DNA of 64,000 bases. Origin: Rutstroemia sp. NJR-2017a BVV2. Taxonomy: Eukaryota; Ascomycota; Leotiomycetes; Helotiales; Rutstroemiaceae. Numbering within the stretch: position 1 is the first letter of the stretch; each line of letters begins with the position of its first letter. The position numbers and the translations under genes are program-made. Below the pieces are notes generated by a model that saw only the letters and a program-made list of their open reading frames with translations, searched no databases and was not told where the DNA came from. Of the stretch, positions 1 through 10,339 are shown in pieces. The stretch spans positions 277,362-341,361 of the forward strand of contig NJPS01000030.1 of the NCBI GenBank assembly GCA_002946415.1. Direction: 5' to 3'.

Positions 1-1168
1 TACTCCGTAGATCTGACATGTGAGAGGATGAGCGAGTGGTTCCCACGAGCTCAAAGGGCTATTCTGAAGAATTAAGACGACCAATGTCTGCTCCATACTC
101 TGTAGAGCTGAGAAGCATAAAGCGATGATAGGCATTTCGCCCGCCCCCTTTCAGGAAAATCCTTCGAAAGTAATCTGAAACATATGGACCACCAGGGCCT
201 CATACCCAAGATACCGTCAAAAGGGATGTCTACGGTGTGGTCCGGGTGAGCTCAGAAATGGGTCTGTAAGATTTGAAGTTATCAAAATCCAATTTTACTC
301 CAAGATATTGATTTACATGACTTCTATATGTGGGAAGTTGGGAACAGTCGCTGCCAGAAGAGAGCTGGGCGCTTTATTTTTGGATCAGTGCATGGTTGGG
401 ATCATTGGAGCGACGAATACTCGTATACTGTGCGTTGGGCCATTGGTCCTGGTCCTGGCGAAGATGTTTCAATTGTGCGCCGATGTACCAAAGTATGCAC
501 GCATATACATGTACGACGTATAAAATTCTAGTCTATTCCTATGAGTCCTATGGCGGCCTGCGTGTCCGGGCATCCAGTGTACGAAGCGTACATACGTCAA
601 CAGAGGTAAACAGCGTGTAGAGGAGTAATAGAGGTAGTGTTTTTGATATCGTCCTTCGTGCTGCGGATCCTTCGACGTACATTTCCCCTCACTACTATCT
701 CATATTCTCACTAGCCCAACGGTCTTTGGAATAATGGAAGCAGAAGTAAAGAGCTGGTGGGGGAAAAGGCTGTTTCCTCCGCCCAGCCCCCTCAGTCACC
801 GCTAACATAGTTTGGGATTGGGAAATAAATACGGCCTCCATGTTTGCCCGTTATCTATGAAGGACAGAGTAGACATCGTCAAAGACAACACATACCGTAC
901 GGAAGTACAACGTGGTAATCGGAAACCCGACGTAGCTTTGAAGCCGGCTCGGAATGCAGGCTCGTCTGGGTAATAAATGGGAGCCTAGACGCGTCTTTCG
1001 GGCTCAATCTCAGGTACCGTAGAGCGTAGCGTGTCCTTGCAGTCGCTAAAACTTATCCCGTCATCTCTAGTCACCACATCCATTTCTACGCTCACCCACG
1101 AATCTTCGTTTTCACAATACTAAGCACACGACCAGCAATCAACATCTTCCCCAATGCGATAATCAACA
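1..1168. other. Intergenic, left edge
   Basis: No convincing gene is visible. The open frames here are short, overlap each other and lack domain-like sequence. The last ~150 bases before 1169 are pyrimidine/A-rich and probably hold the promoter and 5' leader of the ECM14 gene. Confidence 0.5.
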
Positions 1169-3012
1169 ATGCTACAACTTCACACTTCGCTGTCTCCACT
1201 AAGCCTACTCCTAGCATTGGTCTTGTCCTTGTGTGCCTCGAACGTTGTCGCGATACCATGGACCACAAACGATAATGCTCAGTTCTCACCTGTAACCCCG
1301 CGATACCCATCTCAACAACAGCAGCCCGTCCACAAGTCGCGCAATGTGTTTCCACAATTGACATGGCTTCGTGATACGGCGATCGAAAAGGTGTTTCGAA
1401 TTTCACCGAAAACCGCAAAGTCACCTTCGATTCAGAGCAACAACTTCCAACGTCCTGTCATTACCCAGCTCCCCGCGACGTTGCTCGCCAAATACGGCGG
1501 CGATGTAGTCCTTCGTTTCAATCTCAGCTCCGCTGCAGAAGAAGAAGCGCTGGCGGAGGCTGCCAATACACTTTTCTTAGACGTGTGGGAATTCACTAGT
1601 AATTGGGCGGATATACGGTTGAGGGAAGATGATGTATGTTAAAATATCACTCCTTGGGGAAATGGCAATGCTAATCATCAAAATAGGTTCCATCACTCCT
1701 CGGTTTATTACCGAAATCATTGCAAACTGCATACTCTCATCTGATGCCAGATCTGGCAAAGAGCATCTATCAATCCTACCCATCAATGGCATATGCCGAA
1801 GTCGCCTTCGCTTCCAAACATTCAGAGCAAGCCTTCACTCCAGCTTTGAGGACAGGTTCGGTTGATGGCGTGGATAACATATTCTTCCACGACTATCAGC
1901 CACTCTCGGTTATCATTCCATGGATGCGCCTCATGGCCTCTATGTTCACCACTCACGTCCGTTTGATCAGCATTGGAACCTCTTATGAAGGTCGGGATAT
2001 TCCAGCTTTGAAGATTGGCGTGTCCCCAAGTCTTCCTCAAGAACCTGCCAAGCCCCGAAGGACTATCATCCTATCTGGTGGGTTCCATGCTCGCGAATGG
2101 ATATCTGTGAGTAGTGTGACATACACTGCTTGGTCTCTGATCACCTCTTACGGAAAATCTTTCGAGATTACCAAGCTCCTTCACGAATTTGATTTCGTCC
2201 TCATTCCCACGGTCAATGTCGATGGATACGTGTACACATGGGAAAACGACCGTCTCTGGCGCAAGAACCGTCAACAGACCAACCTCCGATTCTGCCGGGG
2301 TCTTGACCTCGACCGCGGATTTGGTTTCGAGTGGGGTAGCTCTTTCCAGAGCAACCCTTGCTCCGAGAGCTATCCAGGAGACGCGCCCTTCCAAGCCGTC
2401 GAGTCTCACAGACTTGCCGAATGGGCCAAGAACGAGACCGAGAACAACAATGTCAGATTTGTCGGCTTCCTCGACCTCCATTCCTATTCGCAACAGATTC
2501 TCTACCCCTACTCCTATTCCTGCTTAGCCGATCCCCCCAGCCTCGAAAACCTCGAAGAACTCGGCATGGGTCTCGCGAAAGCAATCCGCCTCTCCAGCGG
2601 CGAAACTTACAGCGTGGCCTCCGCGTGCGAGGGCGCCGTATCTTCGAAATCATCCGGGCACGCCGCCATCTCGCGGATGGAAACCGGAGGCGGCTCGGCC
2701 ATTGATTGGTTCTACCACGAACTGCGCGTGCGCTACAGCTACCAGATCAAGCTGAGAGATACAGGCAGTTACGGGTTCTTGCTGCCGAAGGAGAATATCG
2801 TGCCCACGGGCGAAGAGGTGTTCAATGTTGTGAAGTACTTTGCCGATTTCTTGCTGGGGGATAAGGGCATTGAGAAGTCATTTGATGAGGAAGCGGAGTC
2901 GGTGAGGAGTCATTTGCCGGTGGGCGTTATTGAGCAGGAGGCAGTAATGCCGGAGGAATTGGATGATGAGGTTGAGGATGTTAATTGGGAACTTAGGAGG
3001 AGGAAGAGGTAG
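1169..3012 (+). CDS. ECM14: ECM14-like M14 carboxypeptidase pseudoenzyme
   Basis: Two exons, 1169-1633 and 1687-3012, split by a 53-bp intron with a GCTAATC branch site, give 596 aa. Residues 1-28 look like a signal peptide. An N-terminal pro-region precedes an M14 zinc carboxypeptidase fold. The zinc ligands are present: HAREW (His289, Glu292) and the His of LDLHSYS (His420). The site that normally carries the catalytic Glu in ...ELRDTG reads IKLRDTG, so it is Lys510. The usual Asn-Arg substrate pair reads LDLDRG. Loss of the catalytic Glu is a known hallmark of fungal ECM14, a secreted or vacuolar protein linked to cell-wall biogenesis. So it is expected to bind peptide C-termini but not cleave them. 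Length matches the family (~590 aa). The acidic C-terminal tail follows the fold. The start is the first ATG and directly precedes the signal peptide. Confidence 0.93.
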
Positions 3013-3532
3013 GTTAGATGGATGATTGGCTATTATGTTAACAACGGCGTTTGGGGAAGCTTGGTGGGTATATCCATGGGTGGATGGCCGGCCTGGGTAT
3101 CGTTGAATAATGAACTATAAAAGACTGGGTGGTGAAAGGACAATGGATGGGTCGATAACCACCTACATGGTTAGAATAAATAATTAGTATGATAAGATGT
3201 TGATATTCAAAGCCATATGTTTATGGTGATCAATGTAGAAGAAGAGCCAAAGTAAAGGTGTGAACAGTTCATTTCAAAACTATCAAAACGATGAAGATAG
3301 TTATAACTAATCCGTCCTTCATATTCGCAGTAAAAGATACAAGAACCAAATAAGAAAAGCTATATACAAAGCGGCTGCTGAGTAAATATCATCAAACTCC
3401 TCGCAGGACCTCCATTTCGTACATCGATTTCGTCCATTTAGTATTTACATCATCAGCAATAAAATCGTACACCCAAAATCATACATCGTATCAGGATTAT
3501 AGAGTGCACAAGTCCAGCTCTTTACCTCAAAC
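3013..3532. other. Convergent intergenic spacer
   Basis: AT-rich spacer between the 3' ends of the ECM14 gene and the zinc-finger gene. It presumably holds both 3' UTRs. No other structure was seen. Confidence 0.5.
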
Positions 3533-5341
3533 TCAGTCCGTGCTAATCATACTCAAAACCCAACGCACATTATGCGGTTTACTCTCAATATGCACGAGCA
3601 GCGCGATCTGGTCTTTGCATGTGACATTGCATTCGAAGCACTTCAGCACGGGTTCGTCGTGGAAGGGGGAGAATTCCATGTGTTCGTCGTAGTCGGCGCG
3701 AGTGTCGAATGTGGCGTCGATGCACTTGTCGCATTGGAAGATCGGTTTGGGTTTGGGTATGGCGGCTCTGATGGGGAGGTCTTGGTGAAGAGAGGATGTG
3801 GCTTTGCGAGATGCTGGTGCAGTGGACGGGGGTGTGAAGAAGTCTTGGTCATTGGAGGGCGTACCTGGCGCAGACTTCTTCTCGGGGGAGAAATGGTCGG
3901 GTGATGTTTCATAGCTGGTGTCGGATTCGGAGGGGAAATCTTCTCTAGTGACATGGAAGGCGGTCATATGTCTGTGGAGGCTGTAGTGATTTTTGAAGGT
4001 GCCTGCGCAAAGTTTGCACTTCGGCATGTGAGTAGCTGCGTAGTGACTGATGAGTGATGTAGCATCTAGAAATTGCATACTACATGTCGGACAAGTGAGG
4101 ACATGTGTGGAAGAGACATGGCTTTTCAATTCCAGATGGCTCTCAAATATGGCGTCGCACTTCTCGCAAATATGTCGATGCATTTTCTTATCATGATCGA
4201 GCAGATCCTGGGCAGAGTCCAATTTCTCAAGACACTTAGTACATCGGAGGCCAGGCAAGCGCGGAAGTGTTGGAGGATTGGTTTGCTGGATAGGGTGCTT
4301 TGCAATGCGATGAGCCTCCAGTTCTGCAATGCTTGTAAAGTTATCCTGGCAATCTTTGCAGTTATGGTTGTGCACTTCATCACGATGGACCTCGAAGACA
4401 GCTCGAGACGGGAATGTCCTCGAGCATGCCTCGCACGAAGAGAAATGAGCCAGATCTTTATGCTCCTGGAGGCTCTTGCCAGTGCCGAACGAGAGGCCAC
4501 AGCACTTGAATGAGTGAGCCTTCCAAAAATGCTTTTGACGAGTTTTTGTATCGCTAAAACTCTCTGCGCATATGAAGCATTTAAGGGAGTGCGTTTGTGT
4601 ATAATGTTGCTCCAGAGATGCCGCTGAACCAAAAACCATTGCGCACTTTTCGCACTTGTGAGAGTGATTAGCGGCTATATGTTCCTGCAGAGCTTCTGTG
4701 GTGGCTAGTTTCCTCTTACAGTGTTCGCACGGAAGTTTGGCCGAATTATGCTCTCGAGACCGGTGCTGGTCATGAGCGAATTGTGTGTCAAAATAAGAGT
4801 TGCATTTGTCGCACTTCCAGGGATGCGCGGTTGCAATATGTGATTGGAGCATGGCATCCTCTTTGTAACGGCTCTCGCAGCATGGACATTTGTACGGACG
4901 TATCTTCGCTCGAAACGCAGCAAACGTTTCGTCAGGATCAGTTTCGTGTTGTTGGATATGTCTGTCATGTTTTTTCTTATGCTTCGTAAACTCCCCGCAT
5001 ATCTCGCAGGAGTAATTATGATGTCGATTGAGATGGTTCTCGAGCTGTGCTTGAGTCTTGAACTTGCTTCCTTGACAATATCTGCACGCAAGTGTATCAT
5101 GGACTGCCGCTCTGTGCTGCTCCAATGCTGTGTTATCAATGAAGCAGTCATCGCAGTCCTCGCATATGAAGTTGTAACCATGCTCGGCCTTGATGTGACT
5201 GACTAGTTTACGCTGATCGAAGAATAGTAAGTCACATTGGTCACATTCTAGACCTCTCCAGTGTCCGACAGCACTGAGATGCTGATCGAGATCCCGCTGA
5301 GCACCGCAGGTCTTTCCGCATGTGAAGCAAGATACTGTCAT
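3533..5341 (-). CDS. Multi-C2H2 zinc-finger protein (~19 fingers)
   Basis: Single exon, 602 aa, starting at ATG 5341. I count about 19 C2H2-type units spread over most of the chain. The first is CFTCGKTCG... near the N-terminus, the last is CFECNVTCKD... near the C-terminus. Most are separated by only a few residues, and the usual TGEKP-type linkers are absent. One unit (KCCGLSF) has lost the normal C-x2-C spacing and may not bind zinc. A Ser/Pro/Thr-rich disordered stretch (about residues 460-530) separates the last two fingers from the rest. It could bind nucleic acid or act as a protein-interaction array. No specific target can be read from the sequence. No coiled coil or nuclear export signal is obvious. 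Its gene faces ECM14 tail to tail and shares a ~1.6-kb upstream region with the epoxide hydrolase gene. Confidence 0.88.
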   Translation of the reverse strand: MTVSCFTCGKTCGAQRDLDQHLSAVGHWRGLECDQCDLLFFDQRKLVSHIKAEHGYNFICEDCDDCFIDNTALEQHRAAVHDTLACRYCQGSKFKTQAQLENHLNRHHNYSCEICGEFTKHKKKHDRHIQQHETDPDETFAAFRAKIRPYKCPCCESRYKEDAMLQSHIATAHPWKCDKCNSYFDTQFAHDQHRSREHNSAKLPCEHCKRKLATTEALQEHIAANHSHKCEKCAMVFGSAASLEQHYTQTHSLKCFICAESFSDTKTRQKHFWKAHSFKCCGLSFGTGKSLQEHKDLAHFSSCEACSRTFPSRAVFEVHRDEVHNHNCKDCQDNFTSIAELEAHRIAKHPIQQTNPPTLPRLPGLRCTKCLEKLDSAQDLLDHDKKMHRHICEKCDAIFESHLELKSHVSSTHVLTCPTCSMQFLDATSLISHYAATHMPKCKLCAGTFKNHYSLHRHMTAFHVTREDFPSESDTSYETSPDHFSPEKKSAPGTPSNDQDFFTPPSTAPASRKATSSLHQDLPIRAAIPKPKPIFQCDKCIDATFDTRADYDEHMEFSPFHDEPVLKCFECNVTCKDQIALLVHIESKPHNVRWVLSMISTD

Positions 5342-6940
5342 TATGAAAAGGCACTCCGATGAAAGAAGCTAAAAGAAGTGATCTTGTTGTTGGTTGTAAG
5401 TTTTGTTATGACCTGAGAAAGCCAAGGAGTGCTGGAAGGTGAAGAAAGTTTAAGTTGCGAGCTGAATAGAATGGGTTGACGATCTTTATAGATGAGAGTG
5501 CAATGAAGTTCTTCGGTCTGAAATATTTGACCGTCTTTGCATACCCAAGGTCGAAAAGAATGTGATGTTGTTCTAAACACTCTGTTCGGAAGTATGAATC
5601 CCGAAAGTCGAAGTTCAAGTAATGCGAAGTCGGGACGAAACCTCGTGCTCACAATCCAGTTTTGGCGAACTCGATAAACAAGGTGTGCAAGCGGATATGT
5701 ATCAAGAATCTCTCATCAGGAGGAGTACAGCCAACACTTCATGAGCGTACCAACCAGAAACTTGGGTTGCTGCGGTGATTGACGTTGGGAAGAGAGGTAA
5801 AATTTCCAAGAAGTGACGGCAAGCAAAATTGAGCACTAGGGCCGATTCACTATTGGGAACTTACAAAGAGTTGATTGGAAGACACAATAATGTGCCCAAA
5901 ATTCTTTAAGTCCTCTCTGTCATATATTTGGCATGGAAAATGATGAATTATATCTTATTATTTCACTACCGCCTTCACGGAATCGGTCTTCTCTAAGGAC
6001 TTGGAGATTACAGTATACAGCCAGTGATGGTTATATCATGATGGGCACTGGCCGTAGAAACTGTGAACTGCTGGTAAAAGATGATACCCATAGAGAACAT
6101 CCACTGACGATGTCGACGACAGCCTCACCCCGATGGATCAACGACCGCTTGGAAACACAGCAGATTCATAGCTGGTCCTGAATAGGTGCGCTTCATAGAT
6201 CGTTCATAACAACGGTACATCCTATGATGCTGAGCTTCTTTACAATCTATCGAATGATCCATACAGAGCCAGGAAATCATCAACAAACCCATCAGTCCTT
6301 CCAGCCCGGCCTATAATGAATGACCTATTACGAGGCGCATCTTACATACACCCTCCCGATCGGTATCGATATACTACGATTAACCCACCCAGCTTCATCT
6401 AAGATCACTTTTGTGCCGTGTACTATGCTTGGAGGCGCGATCAGAGAAAACGTACGTCTAGCCCTTCGCAACGACAATGCTCTTCGACAAGGTTGGTGAG
6501 GTGATTGATAAGCACCGCACAATTAGAGTCAAATATCGTCAGGTCCACCACAATGACAGACAGAAATTGAGATAGATAGAAAGCATCCAGTTTAACGCAG
6601 GAGTTCTATAAATTCTATGATGTTTCCGAGGGTGTCTTACTTAGATTGTCTTGAAGGGCGTCAGTTGTCGTTAAGAACCACACTCTAATTCAGGCTAGCT
6701 CGGACGTCATACTTGGGCCAGTACAGTAGGAGCGGAGTTAATTAAAGCATGCGCTTCAAGGCAAGCTGAGTAAGTGTAACCATCCTCAACAATCCCCTCT
6801 TTCTGTATGAAACCCCGCCTTTCATATGTACAGTACTTTATGCCTAGGTAACTTAGTCTCGGCAATCAAAAGTATTTCTACCCATATCCCCGACACCATC
6901 CCTTCACACTTCAAGCCTGCCATTCCTAACCTCGTCCACG
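5342..6940. other. Divergent intergenic region
   Basis: Upstream region shared by the zinc-finger gene (-) and the epoxide hydrolase gene (+). Small open frames at 5341-5652 (-) and 5933-6181 (+) look like chance frames without domain signals. No repeat or RNA gene was recognised. Confidence 0.5.
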
Positions 6941-8364
6941 ATGGCACCAGAACCATATCAGATATCGGTTCCTCAGTCGCAAATTGACTCATTGAAGACT
7001 AAACTCTCCTACGCGACATTTCCAGACGAGCTGCCTCAATCCGGATGGGACCTGGGTGTTCCATTGGCCGATGTTAAACGTCTTGCTAAAGTATGGGAGC
7101 AATGGGATTGGCGCGAAGCCGAGTCACGTTTAAATCGTGTGCCACAGTTTCATACACCGATTAATGTAAATGGGTTTGGAGACTTGGACATCCATTTCGT
7201 GTGGCAGAAGAGTCCGGTGAAGGAAGCTATCCCACTACTATTTGTGCATGGCTGTGAGTTTACACCCCATATTCAAGCACCAATGGTGTGATAGGAAGAA
7301 TTCCGTGACATCCGAGATTGATAGAATTGCAGGGCCGGGATCTTTCGTTGAAGTCTTACACTTACTTCCGCTGCTGTCCAAGCCAGGAGGACCTGCATTC
7401 CATATTGTAGCTCCGTCCCTTCCAAACTATGGATTCAGTGAAGGTGTCAAGAAGCGAGGGTTCGCTATTGCTCAGTATGCGGAAACCTGTCATAAGCTGA
7501 TGTTGCAGCTGGGGTACGATGAATATGTCACACAGGGTGGAGACTGGGGCTTCTTCATCACAAGAGCCATTGGGAAATTGTATCCTGAGCATGTAAGTCT
7601 TGGAAACACCTTATCATCGCCGAGCAGTTTTCAGCATTTTGTTACTGACCCCTCTTAGTGTAAAGCAAGTCACGTCAATATGGTCAATAGCAAACCCTTG
7701 AGCACCACCAAGCATCCTCTTCTGGCACTTCAACATGCTTCAGTACCATATACACAAAAGGAGAAAGAAGGATTTGCACGAACCGCATGGTTCCGTGAGG
7801 AAGGTCGCGGTTATTTCGCGGAGCAGTCTACAAAGCCTCAGACTCTTGCATATGCCCTGCAAGATTCCCCAGTCGCACTTCTAGCATGGATTTACGAGAA
7901 GCTGCACGACTGGACAGACTCATACCCTTGGACAGATGATGAAATTCTAACCTGGATTAGTATTTATCAGTTTTCGAGAGCGGGTCCTGGCGCTGCTCAT
8001 AGAATCTACTATGAGGTTATGCATACAAAACCTGGTCCGGATACTGTCACAGTCAGTGAGGTACAGGATTATATTGAGGACGTGAAGCTGGGCCTGGCTT
8101 TCAATCCAAAGGAGCTTGTAGTTTTCCCCAAAACTTGGGGAAGGTATGTGTTCATGAATGATATAACTTACGACTGTACTAACTCCATGCAGAGCTTTAG
8201 GACCTGTTGTTTACGAGTCGGATAATGCCCATGGAGGGCACTTCTTTGCGACTGAGAAACCCGAGCTTCTAGCTAGGGACTTGAAGAAGATGTTTGGCAA
8301 AGGAGGTGGTGCATATGGTGTGGTGAGGGGAAGAAGTGGCTACGATTATCGCGCAAGATTATAG
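6941..8364 (+). CDS. Epoxide hydrolase (alpha/beta-hydrolase, EHN type)
   Basis: Four exons, 6941-7253, 7333-7592, 7659-8143 and 8193-8364, give 409 aa. The N-terminal EHN domain (YQISVPQSQIDSLKTKL...) is followed by the alpha/beta-hydrolase core. The HGWPGS oxyanion motif is formed across the first splice junction. The nucleophile is Asp175 in QGGDWG. The catalytic His lies in NAHGGHF (His369). The conserved CKASHVNM segment begins exon 3. The enzyme should open epoxides to diols (EC 3.3.2), as the microsomal-type fungal enzymes do. Length is normal. No N-terminal membrane anchor is visible, unlike mammalian EPHX1. The C-terminus is RARL, and its ARL tripeptide is a possible weak peroxisomal PTS1. 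No biosynthetic partner genes adjoin it, so a detoxification role is the simplest guess. Confidence 0.93.
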
Positions 8365-9347
8365 ATTGCTTTCCTGGTCATCTACTGGTGCCGAATCTAG
8401 CTATGGGACAGCACTTAGGGGGTTCGTTAATTCAGAGACCAACTGTTGGTCCTCAGGGTTTATTTTCATGTTTAGCCCATATGAGAGGACTCCAAATGCA
8501 GAGTAGTAGGTTGATGGTTTGTCATCTCTCAGATTGGAATTGAAACCAGGGTTGCTGCTATTTGTGGAACCAAGAAACATTCATCTAGATATGGAAATCT
8601 ATAATTTTGTCCATTGGTTAGTATTTGTCCATTGATTAGTAGCGGCAGCAACCAACCACAAGCTCACGACAATCGCCGCGACAAATGACGTGCTTCGTAA
8701 GCAATTGATAACATCGGACTTAACAGATCTATAAAAGAATGCAACATCCCCTGAGGCATCTCACCTCATTATCCCAATCCCGAACACATGTGTGCCTCTG
8801 CAGACGCCACGAGTAGAAAGTCGGGCTGTCAGACTGTCCGCAGAAGGTCGCCCGGAACGAGATTCCCCCGCCGACCCGACCTGCATCAGGCTGCATGATG
8901 GATTCTGACACCTTTCGTCCTTCCATTCTTATTCTGACACTTTTCTGACATATGAAATGGAGATCGCAGACTCGCCGGCGTTGCGGCGGATGAAGATCGT
9001 AATGGCCCATGCAATAGCTCGAGTCTATGGGCTGCGATGGAAGAATGTATGATTGACCGGCGACTTTCTGGCGATCGGAGCAATCAAATGTCCGTGTGGA
9101 CTGCTCTAGGTTACCGGGCCGGCGCTCTGGACTGGACCTAAGGGGCAGGAACGAACGAGCGAGACCAAACGTCACATTGTGGTAGGTAGAATTTAGGTAG
9201 GTGGGTGGATTCTTTTTCAGGCTGAGGAGATTTTGCTATTTCTTCAAAATTGCATCGTTTCCCCTCATCTTTTCTGCAACAGAATACAATTCATTCAATC
9301 GAACACTACAACGCCACAGCACATCTTCAAAGCAAACGTCATACACA
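8365..9347. other. Intergenic region
   Basis: Spacer between two plus-strand genes. The 148-codon minus frame at 8729-9175 begins with GTG and has no domain-like content, so I do not call it. The last ~100 bases are CT-rich and then A-rich, as in fungal promoters and leaders. Confidence 0.5.
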
Positions 9348-9981
9348 ATGGCAACCATAACTCTTGATCCCAATTACGGGTAAGTACTTCTACCGCTTCT
9401 TTTGCTCGAATGGCATTCTCTGCAATTCCTACCTTCATCCCTTCGAACGACCAGAAGAACAGCTAGCTAATAGTGAAATCTCCCACCACAACAGCTATGT
9501 CATCCTCGCAGCCACCTCGACCTTCTTCTTCAACACCATCCATGGCTTCAACACCGGCGCCTACCGCAAAGCCGCCAAAGTAGACTACCCCGCCGCCTAC
9601 GCCCCAGATTCGCGCACCGACGCCGAAGCCCATCGATTCAAGTACGTTTTTCGTTCTTCCAGTCGTCTCCTTCCCTCTTCCAGCTCACAAACTAACCTAA
9701 CCCCTCGCAGCTGCGCCCAACGCGCGCACTCCAACTACACCGAGAACCACGTCTCCGCGGTCCTGCCGCTCTTGATCGCAGGCACCAAGTTCCCGTTGAC
9801 GGCTGCGGCTATGGGCGGTGCTTGGACCGTCTCCAGGTACTTGTATATGCGGGGATATAGCCAGGGAGGCGAGGGTGGGAAGGGGAGGTATAAGGGGATT
9901 TACTTCTGGTTGTTTCAGATGGGGTTGATGGGGATGGCGGGGTGGGTGGGTGTGGATATGATTTTGCAGGGGATGAAGTAG
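9348..9981 (+). CDS. MAPEG family protein (microsomal GST 3-like)
   Basis: Three exons, 9348-9379, 9495-9641 and 9711-9981, give 149 aa, the usual MAPEG size. The first intron splits a Gly codon. Four hydrophobic segments are visible: YVILAATSTFFFNTI, the VLPLLIAGTKFPL region, AAAMGGAWTVSRYLY, and the C-terminal FWLFQMGLMGMAGWV. The loop with FNCAQRAHSNYTEN matches the MGST3 signature region (FNCxQRAHxNxxE). Members are trimeric ER or outer-mitochondrial membrane enzymes that use glutathione for conjugation or peroxide reduction. The frame continues cleanly over both junctions. The start at 9348 gives the typical short N-terminus before the first membrane helix. Confidence 0.92.
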
Positions 9982-10339
9982 ATGGGTGAGAGTAGTGAGA
10001 TGGGGGGGTGGTTACGGGGAAGGCGAAATTGGGGGTCTATAGATTAAGTGGAAGTGCAGGAGAATTGTATGATATGGTGCGGTTAGAGAGAAGATGACTT
10101 TTGACTTTTGAGTGCAGGTGTGCAAGAGAGCGCATAGAATCAGGCTTTATGTTCAATCAATATACCACGAAAAAGCAAGTTCAAGTCAGTCGGAGTGCTT
10201 CAATGCTGAGCATGGTTATTGATATTATATAATCAAAATGCAGCGCTCCAAAACGCCAAATGCTACTGATATGCCCAATTACTTCCCACATATCATATAT
10301 TCAAATGCCCTCAGCACCGCCCTCCTAGGATATTTAAAC
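9982..10339. other. Convergent intergenic spacer
   Basis: Short spacer between the 3' ends of the MAPEG gene and the polymerase X gene. AT-rich, with nothing else recognised. Confidence 0.5.

Noticed and set aside
6941..8364. Natural-product gene cluster around the epoxide hydrolase and MAPEG genes
   Set aside because: No PKS, NRPS, terpene cyclase, P450 or cluster regulator is present. The neighbours are housekeeping genes.
8729..9175. 148-codon minus-strand frame upstream of the MAPEG gene
   Set aside because: Begins with GTG rather than ATG, has no domain-like content and lies in a promoter region.
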